This document shows positions 5,225-6,835 of a stretch of DNA of 6,835 nucleotides, one piece after another. A program made the translations under genes and the position numbers. The number at the start of each line of letters is the position of its first letter. Within the stretch, counting starts at the first letter, position 1. The notes below the pieces were generated by a model. The model was not told where the DNA came from and made no database searches. It saw nothing but the letters and a program-made list of their open reading frames with translations. This DNA comes from JAZDHV01 sp043810355 (GTDB lineage: Archaea > Nanobdellota > Nanobdellia > Woesearchaeales > JAGVYU01). The DNA is taken from contig JBDROB010000030.1 of assembly GCA_043810355.1 (NCBI GenBank), positions 1 to 6,835 of the forward strand, read 5' to 3'.

Positions 5225-5740
5225 TTACCTTTTTCTTGCTGGATGAATGTGATGAATATAAAATATCATCACCAGCTCACATTCTGCCTCTATTTTATTT
5301 ATTGTATTCTTTATCTTAATATCTTCAGAAGCATTGATATGCTCAATAGTCCTTATTGTCTTAACAGCTAATTTTCCTCCACCCCTTATCCTTTTCAGAT
5401 TGATCATAAAATCTCCTTCAAAAGGATCTGAGATCGGATTGCCAGAACTGTCAAAATCCCTGCATAAGATATTTGTGAAAAGATGGTGAGGGATTGGATA
5501 AGGCTTTTCACCCTCATACAATACCCTATATTCCAAAGATTCCAATAATAATTTTATAATCTTGGTATGAGATGGTTTTCCAGTCCAAGAATGTTTTGAA
5601 GAGACAAAGCATGTGTTTGGCCTGCCAGGAGCAAGAAAGAGCCTGTCAACATGCCTTTCAAACATGTCATTGACAGATTTCAAAGTTATAAGCAAAATGT
5701 CCCCTCTTTTGTTCCTAATCTTTTTGACAATCAGAACCAT
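5225..5740 (-). CDS. Histidine-rich protein of unknown function
   Basis: I do not recognise this 171-residue protein. It is basic at both ends (VKKIRNKR near the start, HPARKR at the end) and has nine histidines, including HH at 85-86 and an IHHIHP cluster at 162-167. The middle contains an SSKHSWTGKPSH segment (47-58) and a DFDSSGNPISDPFEGDF segment (95-111) of turn-forming residues, followed by beta-like strands up to the C-terminus (LAVKTIRTIEHI, ECELVMIFYIHHI). No signal peptide or membrane segment is evident. The His pairs could bind metal or RNA/DNA phosphate, but I see no known metal-site pattern. The ATG lies 25 bp from a TATA box at 5761-5770, supporting a leaderless start. It is divergent from the SET-domain gene and convergent with the acidic orphan. 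Confidence 0.75.
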   Translation of the reverse strand: MVLIVKKIRNKRGDILLITLKSVNDMFERHVDRLFLAPGRPNTCFVSSKHSWTGKPSHTKIIKLLLESLEYRVLYEGEKPYPIPHHLFTNILCRDFDSSGNPISDPFEGDFMINLKRIRGGGKLAVKTIRTIEHINASEDIKIKNTINKIEAECELVMIFYIHHIHPARKR

Positions 5741-5760
5741 ATCACATCTAATATTTATTT

Positions 5761-5770
5761 ATTATAAAAA
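5761..5770 (-). promoter_or_regulatory. TATA box for the His-rich orphan
   Basis: Minus strand TTTTTATAAT, centred about 25 bp before the ATG at 5740, predicts transcription starting at the ATG itself. It lies in the 92-bp divergent region shared with the SET-domain gene. Confidence 0.5.
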
Positions 5771-5802
5771 TTTACCTATATTCCAGTATAAAAATCATAA
5801 GG

Positions 5803-5810
5803 TTTTTAAA
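5803..5810 (+). promoter_or_regulatory. TATA box for the SET-domain gene
   Basis: TTTTTAAA is centred 26 bp before the ATG at 5833, the expected archaeal distance for a leaderless transcript. No ribosome binding site is present between box and ATG. Confidence 0.55.
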
Positions 5811-5832
5811 CAGGATTCAAATTTAATTTTCT

Positions 5833-6324
5833 ATGATAACAACCAAATCAAAATGGATAACAGTGAGCAAGTCAAGGATCCATAATAATGGTGTTTATGC
5901 AAGGACTGACATCCCAAAAGACACAAGAATCATAGAATATGTCGGCAATAAACTTACTCAAGCCGAGTCTGACAAGGTCTGGGACGAACATTGGGAAAAG
6001 GCAAAAAAAGATGAAAACACAGGCAATGTGTACTTATTTGAATTGAACAAGAAAATTGATATTGATGGAAATGTCCCTTGGAACACAGCCAGGCTGATAA
6101 ACCATTCTTGCGAGCCAAATTGCAAGGTAGACATCAGCAAAGGAAAGATATGGATTGTCTCAAACAGAGAAATTAAAAAAGGGGAAGAGATCAGCTATGA
6201 TTATGGTTTTGATCTAGAAGACTTTAAAGACCATCCTTGCAGGTGCGGATCAAAGAGATGCGTCGGCTATATAGTGAGTGATGAGCACTGGCCAAAGCTG
6301 AAGGCAATGTTAAGAAAAAAATAA
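5833..6324 (+). CDS. SET-domain protein lysine methyltransferase with post-SET zinc site
   Basis: Predicted to move a methyl group from S-adenosylmethionine to lysine on a protein. At 163 aa it is essentially a bare SET domain. It shows the N-terminal GVYARTDIPKDTRIIEYVG block (20-38), a SET-I insert (about 40-80), the RLINHSCEPNC motif (87-97) whose Asn90-His91 contact the cofactor, and EISYDYGF (119-126) with the catalytic tyrosine expected in SYDY. The tail has a post-SET CRCGSKRC (136-143), which with Cys93 can form the zinc site that closes the lysine channel in eukaryotic SET enzymes. No pre-SET or targeting domain is attached. Substrate is unknown; archaeal relatives have been linked to methylation of chromatin proteins. 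Its leaderless promoter is divergent from the His-rich orphan, and it abuts the next gene stop to stop. Confidence 0.93.
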   Translation: MITTKSKWITVSKSRIHNNGVYARTDIPKDTRIIEYVGNKLTQAESDKVWDEHWEKAKKDENTGNVYLFELNKKIDIDGNVPWNTARLINHSCEPNCKVDISKGKIWIVSNREIKKGEEISYDYGFDLEDFKDHPCRCGSKRCVGYIVSDEHWPKLKAMLRKK

Positions 6325-6654
6325 TTATGATTTCTTTAACATATTTGCATTCCCATGGAAATAAAGATTTGCTGATAAAAATATGAGCAACAGTTCTATT
6401 AGAATAAATAATATTATAATAAATCTCAGGATTAATACAGTTGACAATGCAGTTGCAATGACCTGAGTCTTGCAATCTTCTGTCTCACACTTGTCAATTA
6501 TCTTATCTACACTCTTACCATATCTTATGACTCCATTCTTTCCAATATTAAATGCAATAATAGTTGAACACAGTATCAATACCATCAATGACCAAGCAAG
6601 AATGATCTGGAATATTCCAATAGTCCTGACTTTTTTAATCTTAAAATACATCAT
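6325..6654 (-). CDS. Small two-helix membrane protein of unknown function
   Basis: A 109-residue protein with a basic N-terminus (KIKKVR 5-10), a first hydrophobic helix at about 12-35, a polar loop at about 37-64, and a second long hydrophobic helix at about 66-96 ending in a short polar tail. With both ends inside, the loop would face out, and it holds CETEDC (56-61), two cysteines that could form a disulfide. I do not recognise the family. The first helix might be an uncleaved signal anchor. The stop codon directly abuts the SET gene's stop with no intervening base. The start has two consecutive ATG codons (6654 and 6651), and a TATA-like box at 6674-6682 fits a leaderless transcript from either. 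Confidence 0.72.
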   Translation of the reverse strand: MMYFKIKKVRTIGIFQIILAWSLMVLILCSTIIAFNIGKNGVIRYGKSVDKIIDKCETEDCKTQVIATALSTVLILRFIIILFILIELLLIFLSANLYFHGNANMLKKS

Positions 6655-6667
6655 CTTGAAAATATAT

Positions 6668-6835
6668 TTAATAGTATATTAATCTTTTCCTAATAACAGT
6701 ATCTCCGATTGTATGTGTGGTTATAACTTGGGATTCTTTGGTTTTGAGAAAAATTAAGGTGTTGTTTTGTTGTTTAGTGGTGGGTCTGGTGTTTTTTCTA
6801 TATTCTTTTTTCCCCTCCCCCATTACTATTTGTGC
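6668..6835 (-). CDS. Possible C-terminal fragment of a gene running in from the right edge
   Basis: On the minus strand a frame is open from the window edge for 55 codons to TAA at 6668-6670. It contains an ATG at 6823 (MGEGKKEYRKNTRP...), and its last residues read IGDTVIRKRLIYY. With or without that ATG it could be the 3' end of a longer gene outside the window. It stops 14 bases before the ATG of the membrane protein gene on the same strand, a spacing typical of tandem genes. Against it: the middle is low-complexity (TTKQQNNT), the strand skew of this region alone lengthens open frames, no family is recognisable, and the promoter-like box of the next gene overlaps its end. Confidence 0.3.
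   Translation of the reverse strand, partial: AQIVMGEGKKEYRKNTRPTTKQQNNTLIFLKTKESQVITTHTIGDTVIRKRLIYY
6674..6682 (-). promoter_or_regulatory. TATA-like box for the membrane protein gene
   Basis: Minus strand TTAATATAC is centred about 24 bp before the first ATG at 6654. A second AT-rich match (TATTAAATATAT, 6662-6673) is too close to the start to serve. The box overlaps the last codons of the open frame that enters from the right edge. Confidence 0.4.

Noticed and set aside
5613..5885. Plus-strand frame across the divergent region before the SET gene
   Set aside because: It overlaps the His-rich orphan antisense, and the TATA boxes and first codons of the SET gene explain its right half.
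5958..6140. Minus-strand frame inside the SET gene
   Set aside because: It is a shadow of a well-conserved SET domain and has no start context of its own.
6758..6835. Plus-strand open frame at the right edge
   Set aside because: It has only 26 codons, no clear start, and hydrophobic low-complexity content produced by the G/T skew. The minus-strand frame is the longer of the two.
1..6835. CRISPR array, defence island or phage genes
   Set aside because: I found no regularly spaced direct repeats, and no Cas, restriction, toxin, integrase or capsid motifs in the encoded proteins.

Overview
The window looks like a piece of an AT-rich archaeal genome, most likely a DPANN-type lineage such as Woesearchaeota or Pacearchaeota. 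I infer this from archaeal TATA-like boxes that repeatedly sit about 24-28 bp before an ATG (so transcripts would be leaderless), from small tightly packed genes, and from the mix of a SET-domain protein with archaeal-looking small orphans. No rRNA, tRNA or archaeal marker gene is present, so the assignment rests on style rather than phylogeny. The left end begins exactly at an inverted repeat and the right end cuts an open frame, so the window may be a contig bounded by assembly breaks.

Layout. 1-132 is a GC-rich (about 48%) palindromic element with complementary ends and two inner hairpins, either a MITE-like repeat or a structured RNA. 133-340 is about 20% GC, non-coding, and ends in a duplicated TATA-like motif. 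341-1492 (+) encodes a protein whose motif order matches the DUF1861 family of beta-propeller proteins related to glycoside hydrolases and phosphorylases. It converges on a minus-strand block of three pentose-phosphate genes transcribed in the order rpiB (4289-4732), rpe-like (3501-4142), transketolase (1573-3402). The rest is a series of small genes in divergent and convergent pairs: an acidic orphan (4835-5218, +), a His-rich orphan (5225-5740, -), a SET-domain protein with a post-SET cysteine cluster (5833-6324, +), and a two-helix membrane protein (6325-6654, -). A possible truncated gene tail (6668-6835, -) runs off the right edge.

How the genes fit together. RpiB interconverts ribose-5-P and ribulose-5-P, Rpe interconverts ribulose-5-P and xylulose-5-P, and transketolase links these pentoses to fructose-6-P, glyceraldehyde-3-P and erythrose-4-P. 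Together they could make ribose-5-P for nucleotides from glycolytic intermediates without the oxidative branch. No transaldolase is visible here. The transketolase is full length and resembles the animal-type enzyme, and the epimerase has replaced one of its four metal ligands. I see no clear new multi-gene system. The best leads are the 132-bp element, the DUF1861-like protein, the altered epimerase, and the two unrecognised orphans.
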